Assembly (NCBI GenBank): GCA_025618425.1
Contig: CM046832.1
Location: 64,253,279 to 64,317,278 of the forward strand
Source: Heliocidaris tuberculata
Lineage: Eukaryota > Echinodermata > Echinoidea > Camarodonta > Echinometridae
Direction: 5' to 3'
DNA length: 64,000 nucleotides
The notes under the pieces are model-generated. The model was not told the DNA's origin and ran no database searches. It saw only the letters and a program-made list of their open reading frames with translations. Below are positions 34,312 through 45,441 of the stretch, piece after piece (positions within the stretch are counted from its first letter, which is position 1; each line of letters begins with the position of its first letter). The position numbers and the translations under genes are program-made.

Positions 34312-34319
34312 ATTAATAT

Positions 34320-35085
34320 ACATGTACATGTAGCCTTTCCATCTGACTTCTACATTGCATGCATTGTTCTTTGTTCTACCCGACATCAGGAACTGACCGT
34401 ACTTCGGTGGGAGGGAAGGAAGTGGTAGTGGACTGTCCTGTATACTCAAGATAAGGTGGTTTGAATGGGGTCATAAAATGACAAAACACCAGGGTTCATA
34501 GGTGCTTTACACTGCTTTTGTAGCTCAAACTAATAGTCTAATTTCACCTCCTTATAGTGCTTCTCATGAATATATATTTACCAATACTTCTACAAATTTT
34601 GTTCTATTTCAGGGAAAGATAATAAAGAAATAGTATTAAGCTTTTGGTGCAAGTAATATAAATTGCCTTTTAAAATAAAAATACCTTATTGGTTGAATAG
34701 TGTATTAAAAAATATATATTTATTCATTTAGTATTTGATATATCTTATGTCATTTTTGCCATCTTGTGGGAGAAAATTGTTTAAATTTAAATATTACTTA
34801 TAGTTATTAAAATGTATATTCAGTTAGACACTTCTCACGTTCAATTGTTAACATCGTGAACAAAAGAAAAGTGAAGTGCGAAACAGACCTCTCTAGATTG
34901 TAACAGTCGAGCACACAATTTGGGATTGGAAATATCTTTTTTCAAATCATGTTCCATTCTTTTCGAATGTAAATAAACTCATAGTAGGAAAGCAAAAGAT
35001 GGGTAATATTTCACTAAGGGCAGTAAGAGTAGAAAACAATTTTATTTTATTATATGACTTGTTATCGTTATTGCCTGCTCCACAA
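34320..35085. other. AT-rich non-coding stretch
   Basis: Nothing recognised. Confidence 0.4.
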
Positions 35086-35087
35086 GA

Positions 35088-35335
35088 GGCATAATGGCTC
35101 AGTGGTAGAGCCGGGGTCCCATAACTAAGGGGCCCAAGGTTTAAAAAAAAATGCGAGTTTAGTTCTTAAGTGTCTTTTGGTGAGGCATTAATCCTCATTA
35201 CAAAGTCCCTCATTACCAAGTCCCTCATAGGACTTAGAGCTGCAGGTCCCCTGGTTGCTTATGAATACATATACATTGTACTTGCATTTTCAGCAGTCAG
35301 ATAAAATAAGCCTTCATCAATCAATCATCTCAAAA
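35088..35335 (+). mobile_element. tRNA-derived SINE, diverged
   Basis: The head has the box A-like ATGGCTCAGTGGTAGAGCC and a decayed box B region (CCCAAGGTTTAAA), and the tail contains TCTTTTGGTGAGGCATTAAT, similar to the CTTGAGCAAGGC-type body of marine SINEs. It is too decayed to be a tRNA gene. Confidence 0.45.
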
Positions 35336-35603
35336 GTATAATTCCTAGGTGTCGAACTGCCAATTGATTTTCTTAATTCAAAATAATTTATGCCACAGAA
35401 AATGGACAATACACATTTACACCCAGGAGTCAATACCAATTTTCTAAAGAATATTGATAATAATAATTGTGTTCTTGCATAGCATACATCGTATCTATGG
35501 GTTTCCTAAGGGCTTTTGATATTTACAGAATTTACTGAAACATACAATTCTTGGTTTGTTTAGATACAATGATTTTGTGTGAATTTAAAACTTTAAAGGG
35601 CCT

Positions 35604-36404
35604 GGGGCGGTATTCTGAAAACTGTTTTATCACTAATATTATTGTATCTCCACACTTAATATAAAATTGGTATTCTGAAAATTGTTGTAACTTTTGTTGT
35701 AACTTTTGTTGTATCTTTGTTCACTTTGCGCATGATCCTAATTTACATATGCGCGCTGAAGATAATATCATGAGATAATTGGTATTCTGAAAATTATTTT
35801 ATCTTTTGTTTTATCTTATCTTCCATGGTAACTACAACAAAACTTACAACAGCTAGAAGCTGTTGTATCTCATGATCTAGGCAATTTTTCTAGCTCAGAA
35901 TCAGACAGTACATGCTCGAATAGCAAGATGGAGACTGGGTGTGATTCAAGATCTCATAGAGAAGACATTTTGAAGAAATTGCAGGTGGTATTCGATTATT
36001 TTACATCAATATGTGACTTGGTTCGAGCATACTGTACTAGCAGAAGAGGGTGCAGTGAGCCATTATGTTGATTAATTGCAGTCCAGTAGTGCATACATGG
36101 CGCATTATAAAATGCGTAATTTAATAACTACGCCCGAAATTGATATACGCGCAAAGCCCATCCTTATGTTTGACATAAGGGGTTCTCCTATTGGTTAACC
36201 TACCTATATAAAATCCATTTTGATTGGTGAAGTGTCCAAAAATGGGCGTGTCAAAGATAATATAAAGGCGGTCCTTAGAGAGATAATATCTACTTAAGAC
36301 AATTTTCAGAATACCAACTTACAACAATATTAGCGAGGTATTATCTCCGCAAGATACAACAAAAGTTACAACAAAAGTTACAACAATTTTCAAAATACCA
36401 CCCC
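35604..36404. mobile_element. ~800-bp element with inverted ends and repeated subterminal motif
   Basis: GGGGCGGTATTCTGAAAA at the left and TTTTCAAAATACCACCCC at the right are near-mirror ends. The phrase GGTATTCTGAAAATTGTTGT recurs at about 35670 and 35781, with inverted versions near 36302 and 36390, and TTGTAACTTTTGTTGTA-type units are repeated in tandem. No open frame. Confidence 0.65.
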
Positions 36405-37304
36405 TAATTTGTAAATGAGGACTTGCATTAGGCCCGTTGGACCCTTATGTCAAGAAACTGTGTCTTTGCCAAGAGTCTTGGTCTCTCCTGTGCAATCAGA
36501 GTCCTGAATGTGTGTGATTGGCTCAGTGGAACCAACACCTTTGTTTGCAGCTGGTATTAATACCTTAAAATTCTGTTTTTTAATATATACACACACACAG
36601 TTCATGATTGCAGAAAGATGCTCCGAAGAATTGTCTCAATCATTACTATATCAACACAAAATCTAGCACTAGATTTCTTTTCTACACCATGGGTGTAGAA
36701 AACTGAATTTGGGTGGTTTTTTTTTTCTTGTTTCTTACAGAGAGGATTTGGATAATGTAGATGATATTCATCCGGTATGAGAACTGTTGCCCCCTACAGA
36801 AGGACACATGAACTCCTTATAAGATCCAGAGACTGCCGTTGAAAATAGAATTTGGTCACCAGAGCACAGCGCGATTTAGCTTTGGAAAACTTGAGAAAAG
36901 TTTGTGATATTCTAAAAAGTGCTATTTGGAAGGGACAAAATATAAATGGTTACCGCAGACAAAATTTTTTTTTTTTTAATTCAAATATTTTAAAAGGGGT
37001 ACAGTGAACAAAAAATAGAAAAGCAATTTTTATACCAAGAGAACTTTTCTCCTATCATTTATATACAAAGTATTGGACATGACAAATTCAGGTAATGTGA
37101 TTCATAAATAACAATCACTGGCAAGGGAAGTGAGTTACATATAGTGCTAACAGTATATCATGAATAATCTATTATATTAGTTGGCATGAAGTTCTGCATT
37201 TGACATGTATTATTTCATCATTATGTAAAAATATATGTATTATCAATCACATTTCATATAATGTTGCTAATAATCTATGGTCATTTTACCCGTTTTCTTT
37301 ATGT
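36405..37304. other. Non-coding stretch
   Basis: An acceptor/donor pair around 36740-36775 could frame a 35-nt segment, but no partner exon supports it. Otherwise AT-rich without recognised features. Confidence 0.35.
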
Positions 37305-37676
37305 TTAACTCTTCCGTGACAGGAATTATTTAAGGGCTGAATTGATCACATTTTTCCCTTCAAATTGGCAACGAAAATATTTTTCTTTTACTGCTACATT
37401 TTTCTAAATGGTTACGAACTTCGTCGAAAGTTGAAAAATTGCCATTTTGAATGATTTTGAACCTATCAATGTGTTGCCAATTTAAGGATTTTAAAGCTTG
37501 TTCTCCTTTTTAAAATTCCTGGTATCAAATGCAATATGGTCATGTAACAAAATTGGACACTGTGTTCAGAAATTTTTGCTCTTTCTACTCATGCATCTGG
37601 TATATTTTTTAGGTCTCTGAATCAATAGTTATTGAGCCAAATCACAAAATATGGTCAATTGTCTCAAAAGGGTTAA
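37305..37676. mobile_element. TTAA-type MITE, family D, copy 1
   Basis: Bounded by TTAA at 37305-37308 and 37673-37676. The right end CAATTGTCTCAAAAGGGTTAA is the complement of the left end of the copy at 54427-54843, so the two copies lie in opposite orientation. Confidence 0.8.
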
Positions 37677-38941
37677 ACTTCATTTTGGAATGTTTCATAT
37701 AATTAGGCAGTGAGAGGTGAAATCATTAATGTACCAATGGATATACGTTGCTATGCATGGCTCCAGGTTGAAACAGCATACATATCACTGCTTATCAGAT
37801 TAAATCACCACCAAAGTAAGTGGGTTACTGAAATTTGTTTGAATGCCCATTTATACAATGAATTGTTGCAAAGGACTTCACAGTGCTGAATAAGATGCTT
37901 AAAACTTATTATGTATTGAAACAAACTGAGTTTTTTTTGCAAGTACATGTATCATCAAGGCAACTGCCATCTGCCCTCAATTAACTGGCATTGCTTCATC
38001 CACTAATAAATATCAAGGGGGTGGGGGGATGGGTGGAATGATGGACTTGTTAGCTTTGATATTTCCATCCATTTTTTAAAAATGTGTGCTGTGTATGGCA
38101 AAAGTGTTATGGTTCCTGATTTTTTAGTGAACTAAATTTTTACTAGAACATCAGTATTAGACAACAATATTAAGCCTCTATTTCCAAAACAATAGATTAA
38201 GTTGTGTCCTATTGTAGAAATTATCATGTCTGATAAATAATACCAATGTATCTCTTTGATGGAAGGAAGCTCTTTGGAGCTCCATGCAGTGTACATTCTC
38301 CTATGAACAACATGCATGTGCAATTTGTGCGTAATGTGCGTAATGTCACAGCTGTATCTCTTAATTAGCTATGGATTTGGCACGTTATAAATGCAGATTC
38401 GTGTATTTTCCTATACACTTGTCAATTTTTACATTTTAGTCGATTAGATCGGCTTTTTATATATTATTAATATCATATTTTCTATTTTGTTATCCTAAAA
38501 AATTCTGAAGGTTTGATTGTAAGTGTAATTCTGAAATCTGAGCACACAATCTACCCATACAGGAGGTTCTGTGATTCAAATAATAAAGTCAGTTTTACTG
38601 CTAAGAATATTTAATGTATTGGTTATTGTTAATGATCAATCAGTAATATTTCGAACAATGAGCCTTCAAATAAAAGAAAACAAAATTAATACACCTTTGA
38701 AAAAAACAAACCTGAAATACCTTTAATGTTTAATAAACAGGTAAACATTCCATCTCTGTATTGGAGAATCATGTAATCAAATAAGGAAAATGTAGTTGTT
38801 TATTCAGATCACCAGGGTGTACTCTTGATATGTACGTGTGTATATTGAAATCCTCAATTTTATCTCTTGAATTAATTTTGTAAACAATCATTTTTACTTC
38901 ATTTTTCTTATTCTGGCAAAGAGAGGTATGATCAGGTATCT
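37677..38941. other. AT-rich non-coding stretch
   Basis: No gene, tRNA-like structure or repeat end was recognised. Confidence 0.4.
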
Positions 38942-39297
38942 CTAAAGGGTACAAATCACCGAAAAAAATTGTGCTTTGTATGTTAGAGGTTCCATGTTAT
39001 CAAAATATGGGCTTCAAATATTACTTCTATAAAGAAGATATTGCAAGTTTAATTACACTCTCTATAAGCGTAAAAGCGACTCATGATTAGACTACTCAAC
39101 GCACACGTACATGCTCGCTAAGATAAGAGCTTGCGTAACCCAACTTGGAATTCGGTTCCACGCACACATCTTCATGTTTTCCTTTATTTCCTTCATACTC
39201 CTAAACTGTTCACCTATAGAATGCCAGATCTTTGAGGTTGATTTTATACTTTCTAGCAGTACACAAATCAGTTTTTCAAGTGATTGGTACACTTTAA
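38942..39297. mobile_element. TTAA-type MITE, family C, copy 2
   Basis: The left boundary is CTAAAGGGTACAAATCACC (TTAA mutated to CTAA) and the right GTGATTGGTACACTTTAA. Body shared with 31609-31984. Confidence 0.75.
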
Positions 39298-39780
39298 GAC
39301 AAATGGGTACATATAATAATGAATTACACATGAAAGTATATGTTACATTGAATTGAACTGAATTGAAATGAATTAAATAAAAAAATTTTTGTTTTCTGGT
39401 TTGTTAATGAAAAAATTGTATGATTGGGTATCTTTAAGATATTTACTTCTCTGTACACAATTTGATGACCTATATATGACCACTTTAGACTTGTATTTAT
39501 CATGTCTGGTGATATATAGATATTGTAAAGGCAAGACAAAGTTTTGGTCAAGGTCACAAATGTGACAATATGATTTTCTTTTTTCTGTCTGCATGATGAA
39601 AATGCAAAGCTGTGATAAGGCATACCAGTATAATGGTATGTCAGGGTTAACCAGACAAATATGTGTTTGATTTAGATTGTTCTTTTTTAAAGGAATTTTG
39701 AATTGTTCAATTCAATTTTTTTATTTTCCAGTTATGGAAAATTTTTCTTGATGACTTGCAATATATGAAAGGAATATACA

Positions 39781-39827
<47 letters not shown>

Positions 39828-39975
39828 TCTTATTCCAGCGTTTAGGGGAATCCTTTTATCTCAGCCTATTGTTATCATTCGCCTTAACGCACGGTCGCTT
39901 TCGCCTAACGTCGAATTTCTATTGTGACGAAATAAACCGCATTGATAGGATTCCCCCTAACGTAGGAAATAATCA

Positions 39976-40056
<81 letters not shown>

Positions 40057-40158
40057 TGTAAGGAAATAACATATACAACAGCTTTGGCAACTCTCGTGGA
40101 AATAATTATAATTGTGAGAAATAATTATAATTGTGAGAAATGAAATGAGAGAATAATG

Positions 40159-40250
40159 GTTGCGTAGCTTAATTCAAAGTTCCCCAGAGCTGTCCTCCCT
40201 GTTTGAAATTTTTGCGAAGGTTGAAAAAATGTCTCCGCCGGGAATCGAAC
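40159..40250 (-). mobile_element. Truncated inverted copy of the 40512 SINE
   Basis: On the minus strand it reads GGTTCGATTCCCGGCGGAGA, then the same tail as the copy at 40565-40665. Only the box B half of the tRNA-like head is present. Confidence 0.75.
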
Positions 40251-40511
40251 CCAGGTTCGATTCTCTCATTTCATTTCTCACAATTATAATTATTTCCACG
40301 AGAGTTGTTGTATATGTTATTTCCTTACAATTGTTTATAATTATTCTAATGTATACATGTATCTCAAAGCATTCGCTTGGATCCACCTGAGGCATGCGGC
40401 TTGTCATTGTTCAAAACTCACCTGCCCCCCGACAAAGGAATTAATTAAAGAGGTTGAAGAGTTGTCACTCTGTCAGTCAATTGAATCTGGTGTCACCGAA
40501 ATCACTGGCCC

Positions 40512-40665
40512 GTCTCCGTGGTCTAGTGGTTAAGGCAATGGCGTTCTAAGCCAACGACCCCGGTTCGATTCCCGGCGGAGACATTTTTTCAACCTTTGCA
40601 AAAATTTCAAAAATGGAGGACAGCTCTGGGGAACTTTGAATTAAGCTACGCAACCATTATTCTCA
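40512..40665 (+). mobile_element. tRNA-derived SINE with a near-intact tRNA-like head
   Basis: 40512-40582 has a perfect 7-bp acceptor (GTCTCCG with CGGAGAC), a 4-bp D stem (GTCT with AGGC), an anticodon arm with loop GTTCTAA (anticodon would be TCT, Arg) and box B GGTTCGATTCC. Defects are a mismatch in the anticodon stem, a C-C mismatch in the T stem and G at position 32. The tail (AACCTTTGCAAAAATTTC onward) is shared with the inverted copy at 40159-40250, which shows that this is a dispersed SINE rather than an isolated tRNA gene. Confidence 0.7.
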
Positions 40666-40707
40666 CATATCATTTCTCACAATTATATATATATATATAT
40701 ACATATT

Positions 40708-40769
<62 letters not shown>

Positions 40770-41409
40770 TTGAAGAAAAAGATAAACGGGTAAATATGAT
40801 AATGAATAACACATGAAGTATTATGTTACATTGAATCGAATTGAATTAAATGGGAATTTTTCATTTTCTGGTCTGTTGATGAAGAAATTGATGTATTTCG
40901 ATCTGTATCCCTAATGTTATGCTTTTTTAGCCAATTTGTTGCCAGACTGGACTTTAAGAATAGGTAGCCATCATCATAAATAGTTACTGAGAAGCAAGAA
41001 GTAGATATGTATTGATTGTTCATAACTCCAGCTTCTTTAAGAACAAAATCATGACATCTTAATACATGATTATATCATTTGATTTGAAATTAGTAAAAGT
41101 GTAAGCATATTTCTTTATATGAAATAAATTCCAAGCTGTATTTAATTTAATTGGTATGAATTGAATTATTGTGTTTTAAAAAAGTAATTTTCGTTATATA
41201 TGTTGCAATTTTTTTTTAAATACATGTATGATACTGTCATCTCATTGTGTGTGGCATTTCTATCTTGATAAAGTGCTCATTTCCAGATGTGTTGTAACAT
41301 GACTTGTTTGGAATGATATATACACATGTACCTGATAATAAGTGGATTTAGTAAGAGTCCATGTCATCAGATACAAGGATACTTTTAAGACCCTTGCTAC
41401 TATCATTTA

Positions 41410-41993
41410 TTAAAGGAGGATGAAACCCTGGGGAAAAATCATTTTTAATGAAAAGAGAGGATAGAGAGAAGCAATTTGAATAAAGTTCCATCAAAATCGG
41501 TTAAGAAATGAGAAAGTTATGAAAGTTTGAAAAGTCTCAATTTACTTTATATGGCGATCCTCAAATTGGCAATGTTGCTTCAAAATGACAGGTTTATTAG
41601 GACAACTCTCCATGTTTTGTACACAAAATTTCATATTTTACCCATTATCTCTCAAGGTGCAGCTTGTCTCCTCAGCTCAAGATATATCATGGGAAAATGT
41701 ATTTGACACAACATATGTTGAGTTCACAAAAAGACAAGCATAATTTTTAGAGATAATGGAGAAAATATGAAATTTGTGTAGAAAACACACGGAGAGTTGT
41801 CCTACTCTACCTGTCACTTTGAAGCAACATTGCCAATTTGAGGATCGCCATAGAAAGTAAATTCAGACTTTTCAAAACTTTCATAACTTTCTCATTTCTT
41901 AACCGATTTTGATGACACTTTTTAAAATTACTTCTCTCTATCCTTCTCTTTTTATTAAAATGGAGTTTTCCCCAGGGTTTCATTCCCCTTTAA
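41410..41993. mobile_element. TTAA-type palindromic MITE, family B, copy 2
   Basis: TTAA at 41410-41413 and 41990-41993. Ends are AGGATGAAACCCTGGGGAAA and its near complement. Arms of ~250 bp mirror each other, including GGCGATCCTCAAATTGGCAA and its complement around 41830-41850. Confidence 0.85.
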
Positions 41994-44900
41994 TTGACCT
42001 ACTGGTAAGATGTCACATATCCATATTTGCATTAGTATAGCCAGTTTTCGCATGTGTGTGTGTGGGGGGGGGGGGGGGGGGGAGGGGAGCAGAGCATAGC
42101 ACATGTGTTGATAATATGACCCATAATTCTTTTGCCAAACATTTTCAATGTACAAACAGACTATGAAAAATAATATAATTTTTTGATCTCCCTCCCTGCC
42201 TGCCTTTAGGCTACACTAATGTAATTGTGTATTAATAAGTATCAGGATTTACTATTTTGATAAGTAAATATTATTTGAATGCTGATGTTGGTATATGTTG
42301 AGTTTGATTACTTGCAAGTTAATCAGGAAGAATACTGCTATTTTTTAATGTGTGTGTGGGGGAGGTATGTGTGTGTGAAGGGGGGGGGGCAGAATTTTTT
42401 TGTAAATATGGATGGATAGATGCTGGAATTCATACTGCATGCACTATTACTTGAGCTTAAGGTTATCTATGATTCTACTGTGGATTTTAAACTGTCGATA
42501 TTCATCAATAGATAATGAATTTTGAAAGAATAAATGAATGTACATGTACTTGAAAATGACTGTTACCATACCTTAGCTTTATACTCTATAGACACACAGA
42601 GAGATTCTGAACGGACTGACCTGTCAGGGCGATGTAATTTTTGTTTGCATTGTCAGTTGTTGGTTTGGTGTAGATCTTGTTGGTGTGACCGAGGCATGAA
42701 GTTTTCCAAACCAATAAACACAAAATGATGCAGGTGAATCTTGTCTGGCATAATGAATTCCATTTTTAATGAAATTACATGTACACTGTATACTTAACAA
42801 TAAGCTGACATACAGCTCTCACAGTATAATGCCACAAGAGTTATTTTCTCACAGGATAGTGAAGAAAATTTGACAATGCAAGTATGAAAATATACTTCAG
42901 TTCAATATACTACTGAAATACAACAATATGCTTTCATTTGCAAACCAGCATTCATGTTTGCATATTACCACCACTTAACATGATATAGGTGTAGTACAGT
43001 TCACTTGAAAGTTATATTGTTCTTCACTTTACGTTTTGACAAGCAATGTTGATTGAATTAGAATTTGCAATAAATTATTGGTAGTTCCATTACTTAGGCT
43101 TACACTGTTATTAAATGTTAAGAAAAGGAAAAAAAAAAACCCAAACAACTGAATGATTAATTTGCTTTTAATGCTTTGTACATGTACTATAAACAAAAAT
43201 GCATTAAAATATAATGCAGCCTTTACCTGGTTTGCACTCCTGTTTTCCTAAATCTTTCTTCACACCAAATAATCTGCATCATATGGGTTGTTAGGAAGCT
43301 ACTATACATGATGTAGTGTAAAGGTAAGTAGGGTTTTTTTTAAATAATGAACAACATGAGATGGATAACTTGCATTACAATTCCGAATTCAAATTTATAT
43401 CATCATTCATCCATTTAATCATTGTGATTAAAAAGCATCATTAAACTAAATAAATACATCAAATGTTTAAGGTTGTGTACTACATGTATAATGAATTATT
43501 GAATCTTTCTGATTTCGGTGAATTACGATTACTTGTAGGCATTGAGTGATCTACTTGTATCTATATCTTTTTTCATAAATCTATATTTTCACAATTTTCT
43601 GTGAAAAACCTTCAAAAGAAAATTAATTAAACCCCCTTTGCAAAAAATACACTTACATATTGTGCACATCAATAGTCTGTACCATGATCATATAACTTGT
43701 TATATCTGGTTGATATAAGGCACAGACATTCAATTGATTACTTTGCATTCTTCAGTGAGAGGCTTAAAATCTCTGCATAATCCCAACTTCAATAGACCTT
43801 GAAATAAAAAAAGGTGCCTCAATACTTCACAGCAGCACCATTCACATATATGGTATAAGTTACTTTCTCATATGCATACACTTTACAGGCTTAAATGATA
43901 GAAGCTAGAAATTAATTATGGAATACAGGATGAAAGTTCACCCTTAAATCACAAAAACAGGTACTGAATTATATACTGCATATAGTGGCAATATACCAGT
44001 ACTTCGCTACGAAAAAATGGAAATGACAGATCACAGATCACTGTAACTATTATATTATTACATGTACTTGCTTTTTCAAGAAAAATGTTGAACTACCACA
44101 AATGAAAGAGGATAAATGAACAAAAACAAACAGAGATGTCCATTTATGGTAATGTCCAACAAAATAAACAATTTGGAAGGAAATCCTACAATCGAAAAAT
44201 ATACAGAATCCCATTCTTTCCCTGCCAGTAATACATAAACCTAATTTCAAAAAAAAAAAAAATCAATTAAAGAAATGTCATTATTATCATTAAGAAAGGT
44301 GACTTATCCAGGTGATGAATGATTTAAATATATCTGTAATTTTCTATCAGTAAATGAATAAAAATTTGAAGAAATATCATGTGCCTGATTACATTTTGTT
44401 TGTATCACATCTCAATCTGTTGGACAGTAATTGCTAGCAAAAATTAATCTGCCAAGAATATCATCAAAATGAGATAAATTCATAAAAGTAGTCATTGCTT
44501 GTTCTAATCAACCACTTGCCTTTTCACATCATTATGTGAATATTCAAATAAAACTAGAAATAGCAAACATTAGTTTTATGTATTGGGCCCAATATCTCAT
44601 TTACATAAAATGCCAGTTAGAGAAGGTTAAAAAACAAAACAATACAAAAACAAATCTGAAAAATATCTTTTATTTATAAATAATCTGAATGCAACTGGAC
44701 TATTTGAGTATAAAAGAAAATGCAAAAAGAAAACAAGATGTACTGGTCTGTCTGGTCATCATAAATAATGATGCAAATAATTTTACTTGACATCTAGTAA
44801 TCAGAAAAAAATAGAAATAAAATACATTTGGAAAACATTTAATTCTTGACAATCAACTGAGGCTGTAGGTCAGTATTTGCGAGCAGAAAAACTAATCCAC

Positions 44901-45441
44901 ACTAGTGACGCTACACACTGTGTAGTACATGGACATGAATGATCCACATTAGTGATGATTTGAATAGAGCTTCAATCTTCAATATCAAGCGGATATTTTA
45001 TGCACAGAAATATGTGAATACTGGTAGCAGAAAATACAAGTACCTCTATACATATTATGTGAAAGCTGATGTGCATAACATGGTGCCTTCATTGTATTCT
45101 GATGACTCTGGGTAATATCCATGCAATTATCACAATGAACTTTGTTGGTATATATCCAAGATATACCTGACATCGCTTGAAGAAGGGTTCTATTATTCAA
45201 ATAACTCAACCAAGTGATGCTGTAGCAATTAGCTTGCTATAAATACAAGCTGGAAGAGCTCTAAATTATAATAACGTATGCTGCTTGCTCAATAGACACA
45301 CACAGTACTCCATGAGTCAATGACTGTGCCCAATCACTTCCCTTGTGATAAATGTCTGTGGTATATAGCACATTAGAAAAATATGTCTCTGTTCACAGCA
45401 TCTGTAAATGTTCAGGTTTGACCCCTTCCTTAAAGGGGAGG
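41994..45441. other. AT-rich non-coding stretch; CDV3 3' UTR and flank
   Basis: No further gene was recognised. A G tract at 42063-42081 and a (GT)/G-rich block near 42350-42390 are simple sequence. For the minus-strand CDV3 gene, the first canonical AATAAA downstream of the stop is the complement of TTTATT at 44669-44674, so a 3' UTR of roughly 0.77 kb is possible. Confidence 0.35.

Larger units (their letters stand above)
39303..40905. repeat. Direct repeats bracketing a TA-rich palindromic block
   Basis: About 120 bp at 39303-39430 (with TGTTACATTGAATTGAACTG) recurs at about 40785-40905 in diverged form. Between them are three (TA)n tracts (39780-39823, 39977-40051, 40685-40765), an inverted repeat pair (40053-40155 and 40257-40342) and two SINE copies in opposite orientation. 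Confidence 0.6.

Noticed and set aside
36738..36774. A 35-nt exon-like segment after a strong acceptor
   Set aside because: No partner exon in phase and no similarity; single splice-like pairs are expected by chance.
40512..40582. Functional tRNA-Arg(TCT) gene
   Set aside because: Stem mismatches, an unusual base 32 and a shared tail in an inverted copy show a SINE head.
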